This document shows, in pieces, positions 24,040 through 34,394 of a stretch of 64,000 nt of DNA (positions are counted from its first letter, which is position 1; each line of letters opens with the position of its first letter). Source of the stretch: Schistosoma mansoni. Taxonomy: Eukaryota; Platyhelminthes; Trematoda; Strigeidida; Schistosomatidae. Below the pieces are notes generated by a model that had not been told where the DNA came from, did not search any database, and was given only the letters and a program-made list of their open reading frames with translations. The stretch is taken from NCBI RefSeq assembly GCF_000237925.1, contig NC_031497.1, positions 23,007,249 to 23,071,248 of the forward strand, written 5' to 3'. The position numbers and the translations under genes were made by a program.

Positions 24040-24502
24040 TGTTATATCGAATGAGTGCGTGCCCTGTTTGACATATGACGTGATGATTCCCGCCAATGAG
24101 AGAGGAGCGAATCATCGATCAGAACAATGATACACAAAAGCCGTATCAGCAGTCTTGAGTACTTATCAGTCCCGATTTCTGCCTAGCCCAGACAGTTGAG
24201 TACAGAACACCAATAACAGCCTCTGAAACATGAATCATTATTCTCAAACATACTGTGTTTATATACCAATCATACAGACCACATCCTACCATAAAATAGG
24301 AAAACAACATTTGTACGAAATTTATCCAAATGTGACTGTGAATAGGGGGAACAGTAATTAATGGACTAGGGATAACTCAAGAATAGTAGATCATATAGCA
24401 ATAGTCTATGGGTCAAAATGAAGTTTATAATAAGAGGAACACGAATACGAATAGTTTAGTTACTCAGCAATTATACAATAGGAAATATACATATCATATT
24501 GG
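24040..24502 (-). mobile_element. Junction LTR, family A, mosaic
   Basis: The left part (24040 to about 24424) matches the LTR at 27357 and the right part (from 24465) matches the LTR at 20713. The switch lies within 24425-24464. This is the expected product of unequal crossing-over between two LTR copies. Confidence 0.8.
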
Positions 24503-27356
24503 CGGAACAATAAGAATATTAAATCTTAATATTCTTATTGTTCTGCTGTACATTTAGGAAGCCAGAAGGGTATTATTTCTATGAAGACTGCTGTCATGAT
24601 ACCAGTAGGACTGGTGAAATATTAAGTCAGTATAGGTCGCCAGCAGGAAACCTTGGACCTAGGTTTCATAATGGTTGACACTCATCATTAGTTTGTGCCT
24701 TCGGTTTCTAAAAACTGGTGACCCCAGGGGGAAAGTCATTCAGCATCATAATCCAAAACATTACCACTCAGCTATTCGAAGAGCGACTGTCCTCCAATTA
24801 GGTTATTATATTCCGAACTAATCTGTAACTGAGTAGTGATCAATGCCATCTTTATCTGTCTGTTATAGTCCTGATCAAATTCTATCTTCGAGTTCACTTG
24901 AGATTTTAGGAATTCCTTACTGATGAGCTCCAGCTAGAGTAAAACAAAGAGTCAAGATTATCTGAACACTATTTTCAGCTACCTAACATTTTAACATAAT
25001 ACATAGTCTTTCAAGTCACTTATAGTAGTGACTTTATTACAGCTTGATCTATAAAATTTGATCATCACTAAAGGATTGGACAAATGAGACATTAATTACT
25101 GCTCGGTGATTAAGCAACTGTAGAGCTATTGAATGTTATTTACTCAATGAAATTGCTGACTGAAACTACTTCCTGAACAGACTAAAAATATATCGGTAAA
25201 ATATACATCTGACCTTAAGTTTGTTCTAAAAACTGCTTCATTGAGAAACTCGTCATAGTACAAATTTGATCTTCGAAAAAATAACTTCGTTCTGCTTTGT
25301 CTGAGAGACATCATCATTTTTAAATCAATAGAAGGGCTTCATGTTTTATTTTCCTTGGTGCACTGTCTTATTTTAAATTGACCAATTAGTAGTATTCTGC
25401 TTAAAAGGTTATTATCAAACCCACAAACTACTATAATACATGCATCCAAGTTAGATTTACTTAAAGTCGTCCTAAGAAAGTCTTTTGATCTTACCCGAGT
25501 ATTCCTATGTCTTATTCCTTTTAGTGTCTAATTTTACATTAGCATTTAAATATAGAAAATAACTAGTGATGAGTTAGTCCGTCGCCATAAAATATTGTGC
25601 TGGGCGACTGTCCCATTCCGGTACTGATATACATGCTTCCTATACTCAGGCCCAACCAACTACGTGAGTGAGAAAACGAAGAGTCAGCAGGAAGATTTTA
25701 TTGGTTAGTTTGAATCAGAATATAACCAATAGCTCATTCATTAATATGGGTATATGTCCGTAAGAAAACGATGGCAGACTTTCAGCCAATAGCGTGGACA
25801 GGTTGGTATCTTTCACCCGTCATTTGACCTTGAAATTATATGCCTGACCGACCTAGTCTATCAACTTGGCATTCTGCTTGAGTCGTACTATACCAGTATG
25901 ACTGTTGGTTCTGTTAAGATGACTTATAGAATATTATTTACTCTTATTTGAACGTTTGTTACGATCTCGTCTTACTCATATTTTGTTTATTTTAGAATTA
26001 GTTTTCTGTTGACTTACTATCTAAATAATCCTGCATGTTTTTGTGGCTTAACATTATGAAACTAGAAATTTCCATGCTCAACTTATCTGATTTTACTATT
26101 CCTTATCGTATCCTCTCTAGATTTAAACGAAGAAATTATACTGTACTGAGTATAAACTTGACGTTTTTCAAACTTTACAGGTACCAATTCCATCTTCTTT
26201 ATGAATACACTAGTAAACAGATATCTGAATAGGTACCATTACCAAGGTGTGACTCGATAATTTCGAATAAATTGAGCTTTTGGTAGATTGTTATAAATAA
26301 GAAGTGGCTTATACTGAGTCACGAAACGTCAGAAAATTTAAATTCACTTAGTATTGTTTGTTTTAATCTTCCCATTGATGTTTAGGACTACAATTGATCG
26401 GTCTCTTATTGGCATATGTGCATACTGTGCGTATTGCATCGATATAACCATAATTCACAAGCATTATAAATGAGGATGGATAGTGGCTAGCAGTTGAATC
26501 CAGGACGTGCGTTTCGTCCTATTTGGGACTAGTCCGCTGGATGTACCTGCATCTCAGCGTTGATGTTCACTCTGGGACTCGAACCCAGTACCTTTCGCTT
26601 CAAACGCCATCGCTTACATATGAATTCATTCATTTAAAATCAGGTGTTAAAGTTCACTGTATTAGGCAATGAAAAAATGTAAGCATTAAGCTGGTTCTTG
26701 ATCACTGTGATTGAAAATGAACGTCTCCTTGATAAGACGATCCAGTATTTCAAATGTTGATACAAGACATTATTGGTTATTCATGTCCCTTTTCATTTTT
26801 CAATGTTTTCTAGCTTAAAGAAACACACAACTATGATGGATGTTTACGTATTGAATCTGCTTGAAAAAAACTAATAGAAATTAAGGTAAAGAGAAAGCAA
26901 ACAATCCAGAATAAATTCATCTGTAAGAATTGTTTAGATCTTCCCCGTTTATGTCAAGGTCTTTAATTGATCAGTCTCCTTTTAGCATCTGTGCATCCTG
27001 AGCTGATTGAATTGATATTGACACTATATCGTGGGCACTTTTTCGGCAGAGTCAGATTCAGTTGGATTAAGTAACTAAGTGGATAATGCGTTGGGCGTTT
27101 GGAGAGGAAAATATTGGGTTATTGTATTGTCGGTTGATATGTTAAGCCCATATACCTTATTCAAACTTCTGGACAAGCCAATTTCCCTATCCATCTTGGG
27201 TCACGTTTTGACTTCGTTAAATATTCACTTATCAACCCTGACTGTTTTTTATACGAGCGTATGTGTGTGTACACTTGTTTTCCTATTCATTACATGTTCG
27301 TAACTTATTTTTATCTGACTATGAATATCGATTAACGCTTGGAGAAAGCGAGTTGG

Positions 27357-28957
27357 TGTTATATCGAATGAGTGCGTGCCCTGTTTGACATATGACGTGA
27401 TGATCCCCGCCAATGAGAGAAGAGCGAATTCATCGATCAGAACAATGATACACAAAAGCCGTATCAGCAGTCTTGAGTACTTATCAGTCCCGATTTCTGC
27501 CTAGCCCAGACAGTTGAGTACAGAACACCAATAACAGCCTCTGAAACATGAATCATTATTCTCAAACATACTGTGTTTATATACCAATCATACAGACCAC
27601 ATCCTACCATAAAATAGGAAAACAACATTTGTACGAAATTTATCCAAATGTGACTGTGAATAGGGGGAACAGTAATTAATGGACTAGGGATAACTCAAGA
27701 ATAGTAGATCATATAGCAATAGTCTATGGGTCAAAATGAAGTTTATAATAAGAGGAACACGAATACGAATAGTTTAGTTACTTAACAATTATACAATAAA
27801 AATATATGTATAGTACTAGTCCAGAAATAGATTTCAACAGTTACCGTTCATTAATCTCATCGGGACATAACACCTCCCCTTTTTTGAGAGATCCGGAGTT
27901 GATATCCGGATTTTAAATTTCCCGAATTTATCCTTCCCCACGAACTAGAGTTGGATCCTCATATTCCGAAGTTACATTTAATGTGACTCTATTTAAAACA
28001 TTTTTCCTGCATTCAATAGCGAATCTGCTAGAACTGATTGAATGGTGAGGATCGATATTTGACATGAGGTCAGAGTTTGGTTCTTCTGAAATATTGTCAT
28101 CACATTTATTGGGTAAACCACTAGTAAATAATGAGTCACTAAGATAATCAGCATCCATCATAAATGCACTAGGTTCGTGATTATTATTTGATACATGTGA
28201 CATATTTTCTGGTAAAACATTATAATCTCGACAATTAGATTCGTCAGAAATCTCTATTGTAGAATGATGAGTTCCAATCGGTGCAGCTGCATTCAGTGTA
28301 CTGTTCGATTTATTCTCTGTTTCTTCATGGGCGGTTGCTGCAGCAATTTTATGGGCGTTTAACAAGATATTGTCTTTCTGTGAACTGGAAAATTCATTGT
28401 TTGCACGTTCTGTTTCGAGGATAATAGAATTTGAACCAAGTATGGGGAACGTCTCTGAAACAAACAGTACTGGACTACTGGGCTGCTTATGTATGACTAC
28501 TACTGCTTAGCTTAAGTTTCTGTTCGTCACGAATTTATTGAGGTTTTCACCGGCATATTCATTCATTCTGCAATCAATTTCCAGCTCTGTGCGCAATTTA
28601 GAAATTAATTCGTTAACCTCCGTCACCCCCCCCCCAAAGCATGGGTGATTCAGCAGCTTTGCTTGTAACTTGTCAATAAATTATATCTGACTCTTTTTGA
28701 AACGCTACTCCTGTCGCTGGAATAGCAACTGTAATTGGTCGGAAGTTAGAGCCATTTTTTACCGTATGACCAGTGACCAATGTCGTTCAAGGACAGCAAC
28801 GACAATTCTGAATGCTGATTGCACTAAATAATTACCTGATTTTCAACCAATTGCAGGCTGACTTTGGTTCGATTTTTTTACCCCGTCGCCAGTTGTTATA
28901 TCCATTGATGTGCGTGCTATGACTGTGAACATTCATTAATCTCATCGGGATATGATA
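27357..28957 (-). mobile_element. Short LTR retroelement, family A, with both ends
   Basis: Fossil LTR element on the minus strand, flanked by GTTGG on both sides (27352-27356, 28958-28962). Parts in element order: a short LTR remnant 28894-28957 ending GATATAACA; primer site TGGCGACGGGG at 28881-28891, of the type common in Ty3/gypsy; about 1 kb of internal sequence with a 145-codon frame (28365-27928) of unknown role; polypurine tract AAAAAAGGGGAGG at 27873-27885; and a full 516-bp LTR 27357-27872. It lacks recognisable pol, so it is defective and was probably mobilised in trans or shrank later. Age is moderate: the LTR is close to that at 24040. Confidence 0.75.
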
Positions 28958-29164
28958 GTTGGCTTACCCGCGATCTCCAATGCGTGTCATTTTTGCTTCT
29001 TTCTCTTCTATTCTCTTTATCCCTCTGATTTCCTGTCCAGATCAACGAGTATACAAAATATATGTATTCGAAATCCATTCTTGTATTTGACTTATTTAAT
29101 TCCGTTATTCACCAACGTGGATTAAGTCATTTATTACATAAGAGGATAGACAGGATGTATATTT

Positions 29165-29340
29165 TGACAAGCATTCATACGATCTAATTGGAGTTGGATC
29201 TTGATCCCACAAGAGTCCCGCCGTGAATGATAACTCCAGGGCACAGGTGCATCCAACTGAAGAGTCTTAAATAGGACTAAACGTACATCCTGGATTCCTC
29301 TACTAATCACTATTCAACTCTGCTTATTTATTATGTTGCA
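29165..29340 (+). repeat. Sm-alpha SINE, decayed
   Basis: gatcccacaagagtccc (B-box area), gtgcatccaactgaagagtc, stem II ttaaataggac, TAAAC for GAAAC, then gtacatcctggattcc. Layout as Sm-alpha; the ribozyme core has lost its G. Confidence 0.6.
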
Positions 29341-29441
29341 CAAAATTATAATTATCGGTAATTGAGATTCTTGATTTAACATAAGTAACCGTTAATTTTT
29401 TCTAACCCTATATTTGACTTCAGTTAAATCGGATGCTGATT

Positions 29442-29819
29442 AGAAGGGGTTTTGTGGAGATTTCAGTATTTTTCATAGTTGAAATCATGAGTCAATTGAA
29501 GCTAGACCACCATCGAAAACCTGCAAGCACTGGGCGGCCGTTTCGTCCTATTATGGGACTCCTCAGCAGTGCGCATCCACGATCTGGCACTCGTGAGATT
29601 CGAACCCAGGACCTACCAGTCTCGAGCCAGAGCCCTTAACCGATAGACCACTGAGCCGGCATCCAACGGTGTAAATATCTAACTTCAATCGATCCACAAA
29701 TTATGAGCGACCATTCACCAATTGTCTTCAGTGAGTTGTTATCTCACAACAGACGTGGTTGAACTCCACGGTCACTGCTTCCCACTAGAACTCCAGGACA
29801 TGTGCCTTGAAGTCAGTCA
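29442..29819 (-). repeat. Hammerhead SINE (family H), full-length reference copy
   Basis: 378 bp flanked by the exact 12-bp repeat CGGATGCTGATT (29430-29441, 29820-29831). In sense order: a ~190-bp 5' body (gtgactgacttcaaggcaca...), tRNA-like A box (gctcagtggtctatcggtta) and B box (GGTTCGAATC), hammerhead, and a tail ending aaaaccccttct with no poly(A). It defines the unit length of family H. The ribozyme triplet reads GCC here, so this copy is inactive. Confidence 0.85.
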
Positions 29820-29831
29820 CGGATGCTGATT

Positions 29832-30089
29832 GTTATCGTAATATACATGCCTCAAACCCTCGTATATTTTTATCGACTCAATTCGCGTTAGAGAATAACG
29901 GAATAAAAGAAGTCAAATACGAGAATGGATTTTGAATACGTATATTTCATACACTCATTGATCTATAGAGACAAACAGAGGAAGGGTGTGACGCTCAGTG
30001 AAGGCGAGTAATCCAACTCATTTTTATCAAGCGTGACTCAATATTTGTATCCATACAAAAATAATGAATAGGGTGAGTAATTAACACAC
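29832..30089. other. No gene seen
   Basis: Unassigned AT-rich sequence between two repeats. Confidence 0.35.
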
Positions 30090-30093
30090 ATAC

Positions 30094-30396
30094 TGCGGTG
30101 TGGTCTACTTATATCCTCATAAGTAGTATATGGTAATGGTCTAACATAGAATGTATTTTGGCAGAAGACCGATAAGGAAAGAACCGGAGTGGAACGTAAT
30201 TGGTATGGAAATGAATGAACAGTGAAATCTGAGAAGATGGACTGATATTTGCAGAAGGAACAGTTAAGATTGAGGCGATCGATTGTTATTTTGCAAATTA
30301 ACTGTTTGCTGTATGGTTATTAGATCTTAGTAAGATAGTTTGTAATTTGTGCTTAAAATACACTCGATTGTCCCCACCAGTGTTTTGTTCACTTCA
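30094..30396 (+). mobile_element. Solo LTR, family B, with 4-bp target duplication
   Basis: 303 bp from TGCGGTGTGGTC to GTTCACTTCA, flanked by ATAC (30090-30093, 30397-30400). Same family as 19622. Confidence 0.75.
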
Positions 30397-30908
30397 ATAC
30401 GATCATCTCAAAACAGTCAGTATTAATAAGCGAATAATCAACAAGATGTAGATTGAGAAGAATACATAAATTGGTCAATCCAGAAGCTAGAATAGCCTAT
30501 ATGGGCATGACATAGTACCAGCCACTACAAATTTACACTTCAACTTAGTGTACTTTGGTTGAAATATTTTTTTGTAATCGAGAAACCTACTGTAAATTCG
30601 TTATAGGCTAACGCATACTGATAAGCTGATATACATATATGCGTAAGGCACGCTAATCATGTGGTGTTAGTGATTGGTGTACATTTCACCTACGCTCATA
30701 ACTTTAATATTTCTCTTGATAAAATGAATAAAGCATAGAAAATGACAACATACACGTACTCATTTTAAGTAAGAAATAACCTTTCGTTACGTGATAATTA
30801 TTTAAGACAATTTATGAAACAAATTATTGATCGTTTTTATGAACAATGGATGATACAATTCACTAGTGGTAATAATATAACTAAATCATTTAATCAAGTA
30901 GAAACATC

Positions 30909-31679
30909 AGCGAGACTATAATTCATAGACGAGCCAGTCAGAAGCGTTTGAGGGATTTCAAAGTCATGGCGCCAATTTCAGTACTTGATGCTCATGTAAG
31001 CTGGGTTCACAATGGATTTTAGAGAGGACGTGACAATTAAGCGGCTACAATAAATGGGACTACTAAGAACTTCCTTTATTTGTAATTGCGGTAATCAAAT
31101 GACTTGTAGACCTTGTGCAGATTACCATGATGTTGTCCTTCGATTAATATATGTTGAAAGAAGACGTTTGCTAGAATAGGAACCTTTATCGCTCGATCCA
31201 GATTGAGACTAAGGCAAATTATAATAATTGCTTTGAATTGTATAATAAAAGCACCACTAACGTTGGCTGCAATAATCTCAAATGTTACTGAAGCTTCGGC
31301 TGTTCAGTGGTATGAATATTGTAGGGATATATCCATAATAAAAATGATAAACTTAGACAAATGGAGTACAAACAAACAATAATGAAGCTATGTGGTCAAG
31401 GCTGAGCAAGTATTGCGACCTTATCATGGTTCCAGAGACCAACTATTATGGAGCCATATGAATGAGTTCCTCTACCTTATGCATTACGATTTTGAAACCT
31501 TTGAACGTTTTTCTAACGTTGACAAGTTTTTGGACCATATTAAAAGAAGTGTATCTACTTTAATTCTTTGGCTTCATATAATATATTTTTACTCTATACT
31601 GACTGTTTATTGATTGGCTGATATCTCTCAAGGTCAATTAAAGTTCGTTCAAAGGTCGTCCATAAATTATAGTCTTGCC
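30909..31679 (+). mobile_element. Merlin-like DNA transposon remnant
   Basis: 771 bp with ~27-bp terminal inverted repeats (GCGAGACTATAATTCATAGA at the left; complement of ccataaattatagtcttgcc at the right) and 8-bp flanks GAAACATC/GAATCATC (7/8). Transposase-like pieces occur in the right order: MGLLRTSFICNCGNQMTCRP (about 31050-31110), resembling the N-terminal Cys motif of Merlin/IS1016 transposases; NNEAMWSRLSKYC (about 31372-31410), like their substrate loop; and MNEFLYLMHYDFETFERFSN, like the C-terminal 'EF-W-RR' block. Much of the middle is missing, so it cannot encode a working enzyme. hAT is an alternative for the 8-bp duplication alone. Confidence 0.6.
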
Positions 31680-31687
31680 GAATCATC

Positions 31688-32075
31688 ATTTAATACTGAA
31701 TAACAAATCGACTAAAAAAGACAAATAAATTTTGGTCTCAAAAACCCTGAATCCACTTTTGATCTAATACAGCTGTTACTCACAGGCCTATACAAGAAAT
31801 TCATTCCATGACGTACAGACTGGAAGATTCAACAGTGGATAAAGAAAAATTTAATACTATCTATATAATATAAAGAATCAACTGACAGAAGTTCTCATTT
31901 ACTGATATATACATGTGTAGAGAATATGAATGATAAGGGTTGACATATTAATGTATATCAGGGTGTACAAATAATAGTAGACAAATTCCGTTGAAGAAAT
32001 TCCATAGATCTCGATCCAAAAAATTCCAATAATACAATTTCTAGAAGTATGACATTACAAGCTAATCTGTAAATA
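31688..32075. other. No gene seen
   Basis: AT-rich spacer, no frame or repeat recognised. Confidence 0.35.
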
Positions 32076-32310
32076 ACAACCACATCAATACAAACATAAT
32101 TTATTAATCTGTTCGAAGAAGCTCGAACAACAACTACATGGTCATAGTTCAACAAAACAAAACAGTCAATCAAATTACAATGACATATCAAGATAATGAA
32201 ACGAGTGATCACAGACAGTTGGAAATAGAGTGATTAGAAAGAATGGGTTTATAGTTTGTGGAATGGTCAAGAAGCTTACTTCTACTTGAAGTACGTTCTG
32301 ATGATGTTTT
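32076..32310. repeat. Repeat family D, copy 1
   Basis: About 230 bp highly similar to 45005-45245 in the same orientation (atcacatcaatacaaac...; gtggaatggtcaagaagctt). Possibly a LINE 3' untranslated region; no coding content. Confidence 0.6.
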
Positions 32311-32337
32311 ATAGATAAACTGTAGAGACGAGATGGT

Positions 32338-32600
32338 GGTTAGAGGTAATCAACAGGAAACCCTGAACCTAGGTTTCATGCTACTTGGCACCCGTCAGCA
32401 ACGTATACCTGTAATCTTGAAGTAACTGATGTTTCCGCACGGATTTGATCCCGTGTCACCCAGCTTCACAGTCAGAGACCTTACCACTGAGCTATCCGGC
32501 CCGCGACTGACCTCCTGTAAGATTGCGATGTATTTACAATTGATTGATCACTGGGTGGTGATCAGTGTCATGTATGTCAGGTCCGTCTTAGTGTAGATCG
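32338..32600 (-). repeat. Hammerhead SINE (family G), best copy
   Basis: On the minus strand: a tRNA-like head (GCTCAGTGGTAAGGTCTCTG; B box ACGGGATCAAATCCGT), about 35 nt, then CTGACGG, stem II GTGCCAAGTAGCAT, GAAAC, self-complementary CCTAGG, TTCAGGGTTTCCTG. This is a hammerhead layout with A9 changed to G. The head resembles an intact tRNA closely enough to be miscalled as a tRNA gene. Confidence 0.65.
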
Positions 32601-32912
32601 AATCCTCAATTTAAATTATATTACCAAGATTTCTTCAACTGTCATTTATTTTGAAAAAAAGGTTTAGTAGGTTTAATATACTTCTAATCATATTATAACC
32701 TATAACAGGTAAAGACTCTAATGTAGTTCTTGTATGTTGCAAGTAGACTGATATGGATCACTATATTCCTTTAACAAAGGTTAAAAAGTAGCAATGGTCT
32801 CTACATTATTTTCTAAGGGAGAAAGAAATAAAGTTCATGTTTAGCGTGAATATTGTTTAAATAATGGTATGAGCTTAACAAGAGAGTTTAAAAAATTTGC
32901 AACTAGTTATAT

Positions 32913-33124
32913 TATAGTGAACAAGAACACAGGTGAGGACAACCAATTGTCTCAATCTTCACTGTTCATTCTGTAAATGTCAATCTGCATTCTCTAATTC
33001 CATTGTTTGTGCATTTTCATACCAACTGCGCTTCATTTCAGTTGTTTCCTTATCGGTCTTTTGCCATTCTATGTCTAACCATCACCACATACTACTTATA
33101 TGGATATAAGTAGATCACACCATA
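32913..33124 (-). mobile_element. Solo LTR, family B, short copy
   Basis: 212-bp antisense family B copy flanked by ATAT on both sides (32909-32912, 33125-33128). Ends TATGGTGTG and TTCACTATA in sense. Confidence 0.65.
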
Positions 33125-33452
33125 ATATTATCTTCTAGTCTAGTTAACAAATTCATAGAAAGACTTTGTAAAGAACATTAAATTATTTATACTCCACTAT
33201 ATTTTACAATCTACTTTTAGCTTCAGTGCAAATTTACCTGAGAGTATTTTTGACGATGCTTTGAAATAAATCTTAGCTAACAAGTAGTATATACAAATCC
33301 TATGGCCGTATTAAACTTGTACAATTTCATGCCAGGTGTAAGTTTTTCTTAATTCTAGTTATAAACAAAAGGCTATAATATCCATAAAGCAATAAATAAT
33401 TGATTATTATTTAGGTAAAACTCTATTCCCTTCTAATTGCTTTACATGCTAC

Positions 33453-33508
33453 TGGACTGTGGTCTACTTATATCCACATAAGTAGTATATGGTGTTTTGT
33501 TCACTACA
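33453..33508 (+). mobile_element. Miniature family B remnant
   Basis: Only 56 bp, yet it has both family B termini (TGGACTGTGGTCTAC and GTTCACTACA) and an exact 4-bp flank CTAC (33449-33452, 33509-33512). Confidence 0.65.
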
Positions 33509-33809
33509 CTACTACTGTACAGTGTTGATATTCTGAGTTTTCTAAGGAACCAAAGAATTCGATATATCAGACTGAACAAGTTTGATTTTCACCAAAGAGT
33601 TCTCATCAAACAGCTGTCAGTATATCATGAAATCTATTGAAATATTGGGAACTGAAATGCATCTCGCTAGAAATATCTATCAAAACTCCTGTGAAAATGT
33701 TATATGCCTCATTTTGCTCCGTAAGCCTTGTTTCATACGAAAATACGAAACGTTTAAGAATAGTTATATTCAAAGTATACAGCAATAGAAGATTAAGTTA
33801 ATAACCAAA

Positions 33810-34310
33810 TGCTATATCCCGTGGAGATTTATGAATGGCAACTTTGAGAACTACTTATGGACCAATATGTTATGTATGATTGTTAAATAACTAAACTATT
33901 CATATTCGTGTCCCTCTTATTATAAGCTTTATTTTGACCCATAGACTATTGCTATATGATCTACTATTCTTGAGTTATCCCTAGTCCATTAATTACTGTT
34001 CCCCCTATTAACAGTCACATTTGGATAAATCTTGTACAAATGTTGTTTTCCTATTTTATGGTAGGATGTGGTCTGTATGATTGGTATATAAACACAGTAT
34101 GTTTGAGAATAATGATTCATGTTTCAGAGGCTGTTATTGGTGTTCTGTACTCAACTGTCTGGGCTAGGCAGAAATCGGGACTGATAAGTACTCAAGACTG
34201 CTGATACGGCTTTTGTGTATCATTGTTCTGATCGATGATTCGCTCCTCTCTCATTGGCGGGGATCATCACGTCATATGTCAAACAGGGCACGCACACATT
34301 CGATATAACA
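33810..34310 (+). mobile_element. Solo LTR, family A
   Basis: 501 bp from TGCTATATCCCG to GATATAACA. The next 88 bp (34311-34398) also match, in reverse, the flank next to the LTR at 27357. This copy therefore shares more than the LTR with that locus and probably moved as part of a segmental copy. Confidence 0.75.
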
Positions 34311-34394
34311 CCAACTCGCTTTCTCCAAGCGTTAATCGATATTCATAGTCAGATAAAAATAAGTTACGAACATGTAATGAATAGGAAAACAAGT

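Larger units (their letters stand above)
20713..27356. repeat. Tandem duplication, 3.3-kb unit x2
   Basis: Bases 20713-24039 and 24040-27356 are two copies of one unit with a 3317-bp offset (the same 65- and 74-codon frames occur at 22718/26035 and 23762/27079). By eye I find about eight substitutions over roughly 2.9 kb, so the duplication is recent. Each copy carries an LTR piece, a hairpin, a family G SINE, a Penelope-like tail segment (about 22915-23025) and a reverse Sm-alpha. No host gene is seen. Confidence 0.9.

Noticed and set aside
27928-28365. 145-codon minus frame as a host gene
   Set aside because: It lies between the LTRs, primer site and purine tract of a retroelement, so it belongs to that element.
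32455-32510. tRNA gene on the minus strand
   Set aside because: It has convincing A and B boxes but is the head of a family G SINE, with the SINE hammerhead and tail following.
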